DNA of 64,000 nucleotides. Origin: Stappia albiluteola. GTDB taxonomy: Bacteria > Pseudomonadota > Alphaproteobacteria > Rhizobiales > Stappiaceae. The translations under genes were made by a program, and so were the position numbers. The notes under the pieces are model-generated. The model saw only the letters and a program-made list of their open reading frames with translations, was not told the origin of the DNA and did not search any database. The stretch covers positions 62,001-126,000 of the forward strand of contig NZ_JACFXV010000054.1 in assembly GCF_014050225.1 (NCBI RefSeq). The letters run 5' to 3'. The number at the start of each line of letters is the position of its first letter. Positions within the stretch are counted from its first letter, which is position 1. Below, piece by piece: positions 48,481-57,349 of this stretch.

Positions 48481-48750
48481 ATGGCTCGTTATGAAATCGG
48501 ATCGGCCGAACTGGCGATCATGGGTGAAAAGCCGGCTGGAGCGGAAATCCTGCTGCAACTTGGTCTGGATAGTGCCTGCGGCCGCAATGGTGTCGCGGAT
48601 CTCGTCGCGGCCCATAAATGGTTCAATCTGGCGGCGATGAAGGGCAATCGGGAAGCTGCCCGTCACCGGCAGGAAATCTCCCGCGAAATGAACCGCGAGG
48701 AAATTGCCGAGGCGCAGCGTGCGGCTCGCGAGTGGTTGAAGCTGCACTGA
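48481..48750 (+). CDS. Small Sel1-like repeat protein
   Basis: The start ATG at 48481 is preceded by AGGAGAGATGTC. The 89-residue protein carries one Sel1/TPR-like unit (GVADLVAAHKWFNLAAMKGNREA), then a charged helix. Such proteins usually mediate protein contacts. No signal peptide is seen, and no partner is suggested by the neighbours. Confidence 0.8.
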   Translation: MARYEIGSAELAIMGEKPAGAEILLQLGLDSACGRNGVADLVAAHKWFNLAAMKGNREAARHRQEISREMNREEIAEAQRAAREWLKLH

Positions 48751-49012
48751 GTGGTCCGCACGGCTGCGACATCCCGCAATTCGGCAAGAGGCGTTGCTCC
48801 CTGTTCGCCGCGGCAGGCGGTGTTCGATCAGAATGCCCAGGGCGTGCAAACCCGGGACGGGACCGGACGAGACCTGTACGGGAAATGGCTGCTCTTCCGG
48901 GCATGTTCCCGTCGGCGACCGCGGGAGCTTTCCGGCCTTGATGGCGTTCTCCACAGGCGGCCTCGCCAAAACGCCTTGCTTTTGTGCGATTTTGCGATAT
49001 CACGAAGCCCGT

Positions 49013-49102
49013 GGAGAGGTGGCCGAGTGGTCGAAGGCGCTCCCCTGCTAAGGGAGTAGACGGGAAACCGTCTCGAGGGTTCGAATCCCTTCCTCTCCGC
49101 CA
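49013..49102 (+). tRNA. tRNA-Ser (anticodon GCT)
   Basis: The full cloverleaf is visible: acceptor stem GGAGAGG/CCTCTCC, D arm, anticodon stem CTCCC/GGGAG with GCT in the loop, long variable arm (GACGG/CCGTC) typical of class II serine tRNA, TTCGAAT T-loop, and an encoded CCA at 49100-49102. Its 3' end is the left junction of the genomic island. Confidence 0.97.
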
Positions 49103-49104
49103 TT
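49089..49104. repeat. attL, 16-bp direct repeat at the tRNA-Ser 3' end
   Basis: CTTCCTCTCCGCCATT covers the 3' strand of the acceptor stem, the discriminator G and CCA, plus two bases. It recurs exactly at 63598-63613. Confidence 0.88.
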
Positions 49105-49105
49105 G

Positions 49106-49127
49106 AAATTCATAACTATATGAATTT
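49106..49127. promoter_or_regulatory. AT-rich inverted repeat at the island's left edge
   Basis: A perfect 9-bp inverted repeat AAATTCATA/TATGAATTT with an ACTA spacer lies two bases inside the attachment site and about 245 bases ahead of cas3. It might be a binding site for an integrase/excisionase, or an operator for the cas operon. The function is inferred only from position. Confidence 0.4.
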
Positions 49128-49372
49128 AAAAAGATTATTATTTTTCTTCGCTGTGTGCCCCACAACAAAGCCCACATTTTTTGAGCGCCGCAATTACGTG
49201 GGAATTTGCATAGTGCTGCCGCCGTGGTTAGCGAAGCGCGCAATTCCAACTTTAGCGCGTAAAGAATTTCGATTTATAATCCCGTTTACAATTACCGACC
49301 GCGCTGCAATGCTGGCGGCCTCATTTTGAATTTTTTCATCCTTAATTGGTTGGCGCCTGGCTGCAAACAGAA

Positions 49373-51622
49373 ATGTATTTCGCACATTCGACGAACGATC
49401 CATCGAAATCGGACTGGCAGTTGCTGCCGGAACATCTTATCGGGGTAAGCGAAATTGCCGCCGCATTCGGCCAACCGTTGGCAATTGAAAAGTCCACGCG
49501 ATTGGCGGGGATCCTGCACGATGCGGGAAAATACACGCCGCAATTTCAACGCCGGCTCGAAGGCGCACAAGCCAAGGTCGATCATGCAACAGCGGGCGCA
49601 GAGCTTGTGTTGTCCTTGGCGAACGGGGAAGACCGCTATGTTGCCGAACTGATTGCCTACGCCATCGCAGGCCATCATGGCGGCATGCCGGATAAGGAGG
49701 GTGAAGGCGAAGCGCCCTTGGCAAAGCGCGTCAAGCGGGGCGAGGCGGCAAAGCTAGATCCGGCCTGGGTGCGTGAGATCGTACCGGACGCAAGCGGGCT
49801 GATGCCCGCGTTGAAGCCCGGTTCGAAGGAGGAGCAAGCCTTTCAGTTCGCCTTTCTCGGCCGGATGATCTTTTCCTGTCTTGTGGACGCAGACTACCTC
49901 GAAACGGAATCATTTTACGCGAGGGTGGAGCGCAGGAACGTCGACCGCACCTGGCCGGCTCTGTCGGATATCATCGAAGGGCTTGTCGCGCGCTTCAATG
50001 CCTATATGGCAGATAAGGCGACGAAGGCCGAGGCGACGCCCGTCAACAGCCTGCGCGGCGAAATCCTGAGCCATGTCAGGGGGCGTGCAAGGGAGCCTAA
50101 AAGGCTCTACACGCTGAACGTGCCGACCGGCGGCGGCAAGACGTTAGCTTCACTTGGCTTCGCGCTCGACCATGCCCGCCACCACGGCATGCGCAGGATC
50201 ATCTACGCCATCCCCTTTACGTCGGTGATCGATCAGACGGCGGCGATCTTCCGCGATGTCCTGGGCGAGGACGTTGTGCTGGAGCATCATTCGGCAATCG
50301 ACGAGGAAAAGGAGGGGTTCGAGGGGCGCGAGGGCAGAGACAAGCTGGCGCTGGCGATGGAGAATTGGGCGGCGCCAATCGTGGTGACCACCAATGTCCA
50401 GCTCTTCGAGAGCCTATTTTCCAATCGCCCGTCGCGTTGCCGCAAGCTGCATCATATAGCGGGCAGCGTGATCGTCCTCGACGAGGCGCAGACCCTACCG
50501 CGCCCGCTGCTTGCGCCAACGGCGCGCGCCATCGAGGAACTGGTGCGCAACTACGCTTGTTCCATCGTCTTTTGCACCGCGACGCAGCCGGCGTTGGACG
50601 CAGGCAATTTCCCCAAGGACCATGCGATGGGCCTGCCATTGGCAGGAGGTGAGCTTGCGCCCGATCCGTCACGGCTCGCCCGGGAGCTGAAACGGACCAC
50701 GCTCCGCCATGACGGGGAGAAGAGCGACGGCGATCTTGTCGAGGCGCTGTCTGACACGGATCAGGGCTTGGTGATCGTCAACAGCCGCGGCCATGCGCTA
50801 ACGCTCTATGAACAGGTGAAGGAGAAAGGTCTGGCAGGGCTCACACACCTGACGACCCGCCAATATGCCGCCCATCGGCGGGAGATTCTTGAGTCCGTAA
50901 AGCGGCGGCTGAAGAACGGGCAGCCCTGCCGCGTGATCGCGACGAGCCTGGTGGAAGCGGGCGTGGATTTCGATTTTCCGCGCGTGTGGCGCGCGGAAGC
51001 GGGCCTCGACCAGATCGCGCAGGCGGCAGGGCGCTGCAATCGGGAAGGACTGAGGAGGATAAAGGATAGTATCGTTACCGTCTTTTCCTGCCCCGATCAC
51101 CCGGCGCCCACTGAAATTAGTCAGTTGACGGCCGACATGCGGCATATCGCCGGCAGGCACGAGGACTTGCTGTCTCCGGCGGCGATCGAGGATTTTTTCG
51201 CCGAGGTCTATTGGCGGCTCGGCGAGCGGACCGACCGTCATGAAATCCTGAAATGTTTCAATATGGATCGCACCGGCACCAGCTTTTTCTATCGTATTGC
51301 GGCGGAAAAATACCGGATGATCGAAAGCGGATTGGCGCCTGTCGTCGTCGCGCGTGACAAGGCGGCAAGGGGTGTCCTTGGTCGGTTGCGCAGCGGCGAT
51401 ATATCGGCCGGTCAGCTTGCCCGAAAGTTACAGCCTTTCATCGTCCAGGTGCCGCCGGCGGCGCGTGCGTTGCTGATCGCCGCCGGACATGTTCGTTTCG
51501 AACGCCCTGATGTTTATCGCGATCAGTTTGCGGTTCTGCTGAACGAGAGCCTTTACCGAGAAGATGTAGGCCTTGTTTGGGAGGATGGAGGCTATCTGGG
51601 TTTAGAGAATTCAATAATTTGA
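49373..51622 (+). CDS. cas3: CRISPR-associated helicase/nuclease Cas3 (type I-C)
   Basis: Cas3 is recruited by Cascade to nick, unwind and degrade target DNA. I use ATG 49373 (MYFAHST), a typical Cas3 start; an in-frame TTG at 49346 is an alternative. The 749-residue protein has an HD nuclease domain with LHDAGKY near 49 and ATAGAEL and GHHGG following. The SF2 helicase has PTGGGKT near 250, DEAQ near 370, FCTATQP near 402 and QAAGRCNREG near 550. HD and helicase are fused, as in type I-C. First gene of the cas operon. Confidence 0.95.
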   Translation: MYFAHSTNDPSKSDWQLLPEHLIGVSEIAAAFGQPLAIEKSTRLAGILHDAGKYTPQFQRRLEGAQAKVDHATAGAELVLSLANGEDRYVAELIAYAIAGHHGGMPDKEGEGEAPLAKRVKRGEAAKLDPAWVREIVPDASGLMPALKPGSKEEQAFQFAFLGRMIFSCLVDADYLETESFYARVERRNVDRTWPALSDIIEGLVARFNAYMADKATKAEATPVNSLRGEILSHVRGRAREPKRLYTLNVPTGGGKTLASLGFALDHARHHGMRRIIYAIPFTSVIDQTAAIFRDVLGEDVVLEHHSAIDEEKEGFEGREGRDKLALAMENWAAPIVVTTNVQLFESLFSNRPSRCRKLHHIAGSVIVLDEAQTLPRPLLAPTARAIEELVRNYACSIVFCTATQPALDAGNFPKDHAMGLPLAGGELAPDPSRLARELKRTTLRHDGEKSDGDLVEALSDTDQGLVIVNSRGHALTLYEQVKEKGLAGLTHLTTRQYAAHRREILESVKRRLKNGQPCRVIATSLVEAGVDFDFPRVWRAEAGLDQIAQAAGRCNREGLRRIKDSIVTVFSCPDHPAPTEISQLTADMRHIAGRHEDLLSPAAIEDFFAEVYWRLGERTDRHEILKCFNMDRTGTSFFYRIAAEKYRMIESGLAPVVVARDKAARGVLGRLRSGDISAGQLARKLQPFIVQVPPAARALLIAAGHVRFERPDVYRDQFAVLLNESLYREDVGLVWEDGGYLGLENSII

Positions 51623-51631
51623 GGGGAGAGG

Positions 51632-52300
51632 ATGGCTTTTGGTATTCGTTTGAAAGTTGCAGGCCCGCGCGCCTGTTTTACCCGGCCAGAAATGAAGGTC
51701 GAACGAGTCTCCTACGATGTCATGACGCCCTCGGCGGCGCGCGGTATCCTGGAGGCGATTCACTGGAAACCTGCCATCCTTTGGGTGATCGACGCGATCC
51801 ATGTCCTGAAGCCGATCCGCTTCCAGTCGATCCGCCGCAACGAGGTCGGTCAAAAGGCGCCGGCGAGCAAGATCAAGACGGCGATGAACCGCCAAAGCCT
51901 TGAAGGTCTTGCCCTCATCGTCGACGAGGACCGCCAGCAACGCGCTTCCACGGTTCTTACAGATGTCGCCTATGTGATCGAGGCGCATTTCGAGATTACG
52001 GCAAGGGCCGGCCCCGAAGACAGCGAGGGCAAGCATCTTGACATTTTCAACCGCCGAGCCCTACGCGGGCAATGCTTCCATCAGCCCTGTCTCGGCACGC
52101 GGGAATTTGCGGCCGATTTCGAGCTGCTGTCGCCCGACGGGCCATTGCCGGCGGCGATCGGGGAGACGCGCGATCTCGGCTTCATGCTGTGGGATATCGA
52201 CCATGCTGCAGCCGGCCGGCCATCGCTCTTCTTCCGGGCAAAGCTTGAAGAGGGAGTTCTTCGCGTTCCCGCGCCCGGTTCCACGGAGATCCGCCGATGA
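51632..52300 (+). CDS. cas5c: CRISPR-associated protein Cas5c (Cas5d)
   Basis: In type I-C there is no Cas6; Cas5c cuts the repeat RNA and stays on the crRNA 5' handle in Cascade. The 222-residue protein begins MAFGIRLKVAGPRACFTRPEMKVERVSY, with the SAARGILEAIHWKP segment typical of Cas5d. The ATG follows GGGGAG. It is 9 bp after cas3 and overlaps cas8c by 4 bp. Confidence 0.95.
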   Translation: MAFGIRLKVAGPRACFTRPEMKVERVSYDVMTPSAARGILEAIHWKPAILWVIDAIHVLKPIRFQSIRRNEVGQKAPASKIKTAMNRQSLEGLALIVDEDRQQRASTVLTDVAYVIEAHFEITARAGPEDSEGKHLDIFNRRALRGQCFHQPCLGTREFAADFELLSPDGPLPAAIGETRDLGFMLWDIDHAAAGRPSLFFRAKLEEGVLRVPAPGSTEIRR

Positions 52301-54045
52301 GCATCCTTGCCTCGCTCGTCCGCGCTTATGACAGGTTGCCCGATGCGCCGCCTTATGGCTTTTCGGTCGAGAAGATCGGTTTCCTGATCTCATTGAACGA
52401 AGACGGCACGCCGGCCGGTGAGCCGCGCGACCTTCGCGACGGACAGGGAAAAAAGAAAGTGCCGCGGCAGATGCTTGTACCACAGGCGGTTAAGCGCACT
52501 GCCGGCATAGCGCCGAATTTCCTATGGGATAAAACGGCCTATGTTTTGGGCGTAAGTTCGGGGCCTGGGAAGCGGCTGGCCGACGAACATTTCGCTTTCG
52601 TCGAATTCCACAAGGAGTCATTGGCGGATTCCAATGATCCGGGCCTTATTGCCCTTCTTGCGTTCCTGACTTCATGGCGGCCCGAGGATTTTGAGCGCCT
52701 GAAATGGCCCGAGGAAATGTTCAACGGGAATGTCATCTTCGCATTGGAAAGCGAGCGTCGGAGGCAGGTTTACCTGCATGATCGCGAGGCGGCGCGGGCG
52801 CTCTGGTCGCGGCTTTCGGCAGAAAAGGCGCGGGAGGCCGCGATTTGCCTTGTGACGGGCGAGCGGGGCAGCGTTGCCAGGCTTCATCCGTCAATAAAGG
52901 GCGTGTGGGGCGCGCAGTCTTCAGGGGCGGCACTTGTGTCCTTCAACCTGGATGCTTTCGCCTCCTATGGCCACGAGCAAGGCGACAACGCGCCGGTTTC
53001 CGAAGAAGCGGCGTTCAAATACACGACCGTCCTCAACCGCTATCTCGCGTCAAGCAGCAGCAACCGCATCCAGGTCGGTGATGCCTCGGTGGTGTTTTGG
53101 GCGGATGCCTCCGACGCGCCGCTGGCTGAACTGGCTGAAGGCACCTTCTTTGCCGCGTTTGCCGAAGTGGACGAAGGCATGCAGTCGGAGAAAGTTGCAA
53201 GCCTTCTGAAGGATGTTCGCGCGGGCCGGCCGCTGCAGGAATTCGCGCCTGACCTGGCGCAAGGTGTGCGGTTCCACGTGCTGGGCCTCGCGCCCAATGC
53301 CGCGCGGCTTTCCGTCCGCTTCTGGTTCGATAACGATTTCGGCGTGCTTGCCGAAAACTACCGGCGTTTCGTGGAGGACATGCGCATCGAGCCGCCACCG
53401 CGCGAGCCTTATCCGCCGCTTTGGAAATATTTGGCTGAGACGGCTGTTCTGCGCAAACGGGACAATGTTCCGCCGAACCTTGCCGGTGATTGGATGCGAT
53501 CGATCCTCACCGGCAACCACTACCCGCTGACGTTGCTATCCACCGTGCTGCTGCGCATTCGCGCGGACAAGCAGGTGAATGGGCTGCGCGCGGCAATGCT
53601 GAAAGCCATTTTGACCCGCAATTTCAATAAGGAGGTTCCCGTGGCGCTTGATGAAGAAGCAAACAGCAAGGGATACGCCTTGGGCAGGCTGTTCGCCGCC
53701 TACGAACAGATCCAGGCCGTCGCGCTTGGAACCAAGGTAAATGCGACCATACGGGACAAGTTCTACGGCGCCGCATCGGCGCAGCCGAGGAAGGTGTTTC
53801 CCCTGCTCGACAAGGGCTCTGCCAATCACCTGTCCAAGATAGGTAAACAATCACCCGGCCGCAGGGTCGTGCTGGACAAGTTGGTCAGTTCGATACTGGA
53901 GAAGATGAGCCCGTCCGACGATCCGTTTCCCACGTCACTTTCCTCGCAAGAACAAGGGATGTTCGTGCTCGGTTACTACCACCAGAGGAATGAGTTTTTC
54001 AAATCCCGCAAGAACGACGTCGGTGTTGAAAAGGAAGCTATTTGA
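52297..54045 (+). CDS. cas8c: Type I-C Cascade large subunit Cas8c (Csd1)
   Basis: The large subunit recognises the PAM and recruits Cas3. The 582-residue protein begins [29 protein letters not shown] and contains AHRAP-like [40 protein letters not shown] and the C-terminal [19 protein letters not shown], all Csd1 signatures. In the I-C system an internal start in this gene also yields a small Cas11-like subunit; that would lie in the C-terminal third, but I cannot place it. Confidence 0.95.
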   Translation: MSILASLVRAYDRLPDAPPYGFSVEKIGFLISLNEDGTPAGEPRDLRDGQGKKKVPRQMLVPQAVKRTAGIAPNFLWDKTAYVLGVSSGPGKRLADEHFAFVEFHKESLADSNDPGLIALLAFLTSWRPEDFERLKWPEEMFNGNVIFALESERRRQVYLHDREAARALWSRLSAEKAREAAICLVTGERGSVARLHPSIKGVWGAQSSGAALVSFNLDAFASYGHEQGDNAPVSEEAAFKYTTVLNRYLASSSSNRIQVGDASVVFWADASDAPLAELAEGTFFAAFAEVDEGMQSEKVASLLKDVRAGRPLQEFAPDLAQGVRFHVLGLAPNAARLSVRFWFDNDFGVLAENYRRFVEDMRIEPPPREPYPPLWKYLAETAVLRKRDNVPPNLAGDWMRSILTGNHYPLTLLSTVLLRIRADKQVNGLRAAMLKAILTRNFNKEVPVALDEEANSKGYALGRLFAAYEQIQAVALGTKVNATIRDKFYGAASAQPRKVFPLLDKGSANHLSKIGKQSPGRRVVLDKLVSSILEKMSPSDDPFPTSLSSQEQGMFVLGYYHQRNEFFKSRKNDVGVEKEAI

Positions 54046-54995
54046 TGACCACGCTGGCCAATCGGTATGAATTTGTACTTTTGTTCGATGTGATCAAGGG
54101 AAATCCTAATGGAGACCCGGATGCCGGCAACTTGCCGCGGCTCGATCCGGAGACCAACCATGGCCTTGTCACGGACGTAAGCCTCAAGCGAAAGATCCGC
54201 AATTATGTGGAGCTTGCAAGGGATGGTGCCCCCGGCCTCAACATTTACGTTCGCGAAGGCGCGATCTTGAACGAACAGCACCGCAAGGCTTACAAGGACC
54301 TGCGCCCCGACGATCCGAAGGTCGATAAGGAAGCGAAGCTCAACCCCAAGGGTGACGGGGAGGCGCGTGCTCTGCGCGATTTCATGTGCCGGAACTTCTT
54401 CGACGTGCGAACCTTCGGCGCGGTCATGTCAACCGGCATCAATTGCGGACAGGTGCGCGGGCCCGTGCAGATGACCTTTGCCCATTCCGCCGAGCCAATT
54501 GTACCGCTTGAAGTCAGCATCACTCGCATGGCGGCAACCAGCGAAAAGGAAAAGGTCGAGCGTGAGGCGGGCGACGACGGCAGCGACCGTATTGAAAACC
54601 GCACCATGGGCCGCAAGCATGTCGTGCCTTACGGCCTCTATCGCGCCCATGGCTTCGTCTCGGCAAAGCTCGCCGAACGCACCGGCTTTGGCGAAGACGA
54701 TCTGGAACTGCTTTTCGAGGCGCTGGAGAACATGTTCGAGCATGACCGTTCCGCCGCGCGCGGCGAAATGGCCTCGCGCCGGCTTATCGTATTCAAGCAC
54801 GCCAGTTCGCTGGGTCACGCTCACGCCCACAAGCTCTTTGAGCGGGTTCGGGTGGGCCGCAACGTTGATGGCGAATTCCATGAGATCGATGACCGGCTGA
54901 ATAATTTCTTGCCGGCCCGCAAGTTCTCCGATTATGCGATCGAAATCGACCGCGACGGCCTGCCGGACGGGGTCGAGATCATCGAACGGTTGTGA
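54045..54995 (+). CDS. cas7c: Type I-C Cascade backbone Cas7c (Csd2)
   Basis: Cas7 forms the helical backbone along the crRNA. The start is ATG 54045 ([10 protein letters not shown]), with AAGGAAG upstream; it shares one base with the cas8c stop. The 316-residue protein has [43 protein letters not shown] and FGAVMSTG, as in Csd2 proteins. Confidence 0.96.
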   Translation: MTTLANRYEFVLLFDVIKGNPNGDPDAGNLPRLDPETNHGLVTDVSLKRKIRNYVELARDGAPGLNIYVREGAILNEQHRKAYKDLRPDDPKVDKEAKLNPKGDGEARALRDFMCRNFFDVRTFGAVMSTGINCGQVRGPVQMTFAHSAEPIVPLEVSITRMAATSEKEKVEREAGDDGSDRIENRTMGRKHVVPYGLYRAHGFVSAKLAERTGFGEDDLELLFEALENMFEHDRSAARGEMASRRLIVFKHASSLGHAHAHKLFERVRVGRNVDGEFHEIDDRLNNFLPARKFSDYAIEIDRDGLPDGVEIIERL

Positions 54996-55023
54996 CGCCT
55001 TGACAGGCGGGGGCCGCGAACCT

Positions 55024-55701
55024 GTGGCTGAAGCAAACGCAGGGGAGGGGGAAGGGGATCCAATTCCGCTCTCCGCCTTGCAGCATGCGGTCTTTTGCCT
55101 GCGGCAGGCAGCTCTCATTCATCTGGAACGCATGTGGTCGGAAAACCGCTTCACCGCCGAAGGCCAGGTCTTGCATCTCAATGCCGACAAGGCGTCGAGC
55201 CGCAAGGCGCGCGGCGTGCGCCGGGAAACGGCGCTTGCAATCTCTTCGCGACGGCTTGGAATTTCAGGCGTCGCCGATCTTGTCGAATTTCATCCTGGTG
55301 ATGACGGCGAGGTGCCTTTTCCGGTGGAATTCAAGCGCGGAAAGCCGAAACTGCACCGGGCGGATGAAGTCCAGCTTTGCGCGCAAGGCCTTTGCCTCGA
55401 AGAAATGACCGGCGTTGCCGTGCCGGAGGGCGCGCTCTTTTATGCGGAGACCAAGCGGCGGTCGACCGTGCCCTTCGATGCCGATTTGCGTGCGCTAACG
55501 GAAGCCACCATCGGTGAACTACGCGCGATCTTTGCGAGCCTTGAAACACCATCGGCCATTTATCGCGCCAATCGCTGCCGGGCCTGTTCGCTCATTGACC
55601 TGTGTCGACCCAAGGCTTCTGCGAGATCGGCTGCTTCCTGGCGCAGCCGCATGGTGAAGGACGTCCTCGCCGGAGGAGACGGTGCAGGGGAGGAAACGTG
55701 A
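55024..55701 (+). CDS. cas4: CRISPR-associated nuclease Cas4
   Basis: Cas4 trims prespacers and helps choose PAM-adjacent DNA with Cas1-Cas2. I use GTG 55024; TTG 55000 is also possible. The 225-residue protein has one Cys near the N-terminus (AVFCLRQ), the RecB-type nuclease residues in GVADLVEFH and VEFKRGKPK, and three C-terminal cysteines in CRACSLIDLC. The four cysteines are typical iron-sulphur cluster ligands. The stop overlaps the cas1 start (GTGA). Confidence 0.92.
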   Translation: MAEANAGEGEGDPIPLSALQHAVFCLRQAALIHLERMWSENRFTAEGQVLHLNADKASSRKARGVRRETALAISSRRLGISGVADLVEFHPGDDGEVPFPVEFKRGKPKLHRADEVQLCAQGLCLEEMTGVAVPEGALFYAETKRRSTVPFDADLRALTEATIGELRAIFASLETPSAIYRANRCRACSLIDLCRPKASARSAASWRSRMVKDVLAGGDGAGEET

Positions 55702-56732
55702 AAAAGCTGCTCAACACCCTCTATGTCACCACCGAAGGGGCGGGCTTGCGCAAGGACGGCGAAAATCTTGTGGCGGAGATCGACGGCGAGGAGCGGGCGC
55801 GAGTGCCGCTTCATATGCTGGCATCCGTGGTCGTATTCGGGGGCATTTACCTGTCGCCGCCGTTGATTCAGGCTTGCGCAGGGGCAGGCATCACGCTCGT
55901 CCTGCTCGATCGGGCGGGCCGCTTCCAGGCGCGTATCGAGGGACCGATCGCCGGCAATGTGCTTTTGCGCCGCGCGCAATATCGCCAGTCCGACATGCCT
56001 GACGATATCGTTCGCGGTTTCGTTCTGGGAAAGGTCGCCAATCAACGCACGGTGCTGATGCGGGCGCTGCGAGACCATGGTCAGGCGGCGGACGGGGAAG
56101 GTCGCACGGCGATCTCTGCGGTCGTGGAAAGGCTGGCGCGCATCTTGCGGCGGGTCGAGCTTGCCGATGAGAATTCGGAAGCCTTGCGTGGTTCGGAAGG
56201 GGAGGCGGCGAACCTCTATTTTTCGGTCTTTGACCGTCTCATCCGCTCGCCTGATCCTGAAATCCGCTTTCGTGGCCGCTCCCGCCGCCCGCCGCTCGAT
56301 CCCGTAAACGCGGTTCTTTCCTTCCTCTACACGCTTTTGACTCACGATTGCCGCAGTGCGGCCGAGAGCGTCGGCCTCGACCCGGCTGTTGGCTTCCTGC
56401 ATCGCGACCGCCCCGGCAGGCCGAGCCTTGCGCTCGATCTGATGGAGGAATTCCGCCCCGTCTTGGCGGACCGGTTGGCGCTGTCGCTCTTTAACCGCAG
56501 GCAATTGCGGGCAAGCGACTTCGAAACGCGCGATGGCGGCGGCGTGACCTTGACGGATGATGGGCGCAAAGCGGTCCTGACCGCCTGGCAGGAGCGCAAG
56601 AAGGAGGAACGGCAGCACCCTTTTCTGGAGGAAAGGGCGCCTCTCGGTCTTATGCCTTATCTGCAGGCGCAAATGCTGTCGCGGCATCTGCGCGGAGACC
56701 TCGATGCCTATCCTCCCTTTTTCTGGAAATAG
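55698..56732 (+). CDS. cas1: CRISPR integrase Cas1 (type I-C)
   Basis: Cas1 inserts new spacers at the leader end. The start is GTG 55698 with GGGGAGGAAAC upstream, giving 344 residues. Metal-binding residues are visible: Glu near 169 ([10 protein letters not shown]), His near 235 ([10 protein letters not shown]) and the acidic LDLMEEFRP near 247-251. The I-C subtype start [16 protein letters not shown] is present. It is intact, so adaptation may be active. Confidence 0.96.
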   Translation: MKKLLNTLYVTTEGAGLRKDGENLVAEIDGEERARVPLHMLASVVVFGGIYLSPPLIQACAGAGITLVLLDRAGRFQARIEGPIAGNVLLRRAQYRQSDMPDDIVRGFVLGKVANQRTVLMRALRDHGQAADGEGRTAISAVVERLARILRRVELADENSEALRGSEGEAANLYFSVFDRLIRSPDPEIRFRGRSRRPPLDPVNAVLSFLYTLLTHDCRSAAESVGLDPAVGFLHRDRPGRPSLALDLMEEFRPVLADRLALSLFNRRQLRASDFETRDGGGVTLTDDGRKAVLTAWQERKKEERQHPFLEERAPLGLMPYLQAQMLSRHLRGDLDAYPPFFWK

Positions 56733-56740
56733 GAGCGGCG

Positions 56741-57031
56741 ATGTTGGTACTCGTCACCTATGACGTCAATACCACGGAGACCGATGGCAAGGCGCGGCTG
56801 CGCCGGGTTGCGAAGGCTTGCCGCGATTTCGGCCAGCGCGTGCAGTTTTCCGTGTTTGAAATCGAAGTCGATCCGGCGCAATGGGCGAAGCTGAAAGCGC
56901 GTTTGGAAGCAATCATCAAGCAGGATGTCGACAGCCTGCGCTATTACTATCTAGGCTCCAACTGGCAACGACGGGTGGAGCATGTCGGCGCCAAGCCGGC
57001 TGCGGACCTGGGCGGGACCTTGATCGTGTGA
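56741..57031 (+). CDS. cas2: CRISPR-associated protein Cas2
   Basis: Cas2 dimers bridge Cas1 dimers in the adaptation complex. The 96-residue protein starts [20 protein letters not shown] and continues [18 protein letters not shown], with the ferredoxin-like fold and conserved Asp8. It has ATAGGAGCGGCG before the ATG. Last gene of the operon, 8 bp after cas1. Confidence 0.96.
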   Translation: MLVLVTYDVNTTETDGKARLRRVAKACRDFGQRVQFSVFEIEVDPAQWAKLKARLEAIIKQDVDSLRYYYLGSNWQRRVEHVGAKPAADLGGTLIV

Positions 57032-57349
57032 CAACGAAGGTAATCGAGCGTTTATCCTGATCACGGGACTTTTTTGTGAACCGGGAAATCGAGCCCGGAT
57101 CAAGATGTTGTTGGTTATTTCGCTGCCAAATTTGCTCTCGGTATAGCTGGATTAGCTTCGGGAATTGCGACGCGCGAACCGCAAGCGTGCCGGATTTTCC
57201 GGTAAGGTTCGCGGATCGCTCAGTTCTTTGAAATCGTTTTTCTTTTTTTTGTTCTGCCATTCCGGCTGGCGGTCGATGGCCGGTGCGTGGGCAGGTCCGC
57301 GCGGCCGGACGGCTTTCTGTTGTTGTTTCAGCAGGCTATGAAAGAGACG
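57032..57349 (+). promoter_or_regulatory. CRISPR leader
   Basis: A 318-bp gene-free stretch lies between cas2 and the first repeat, with T-rich runs around 57060-57080 and 57235-57255. The opposite end of the array carries the decayed repeat, so the leader and new-spacer end are here. It should contain the array promoter and the Cas1-Cas2 docking sequence. Confidence 0.75.

Noticed and set aside
52297-54045. Separate cas11 gene within cas8c
   Set aside because: An internal start is known for type I-C, but I could not find a clearly placed ribosome site and start codon here.
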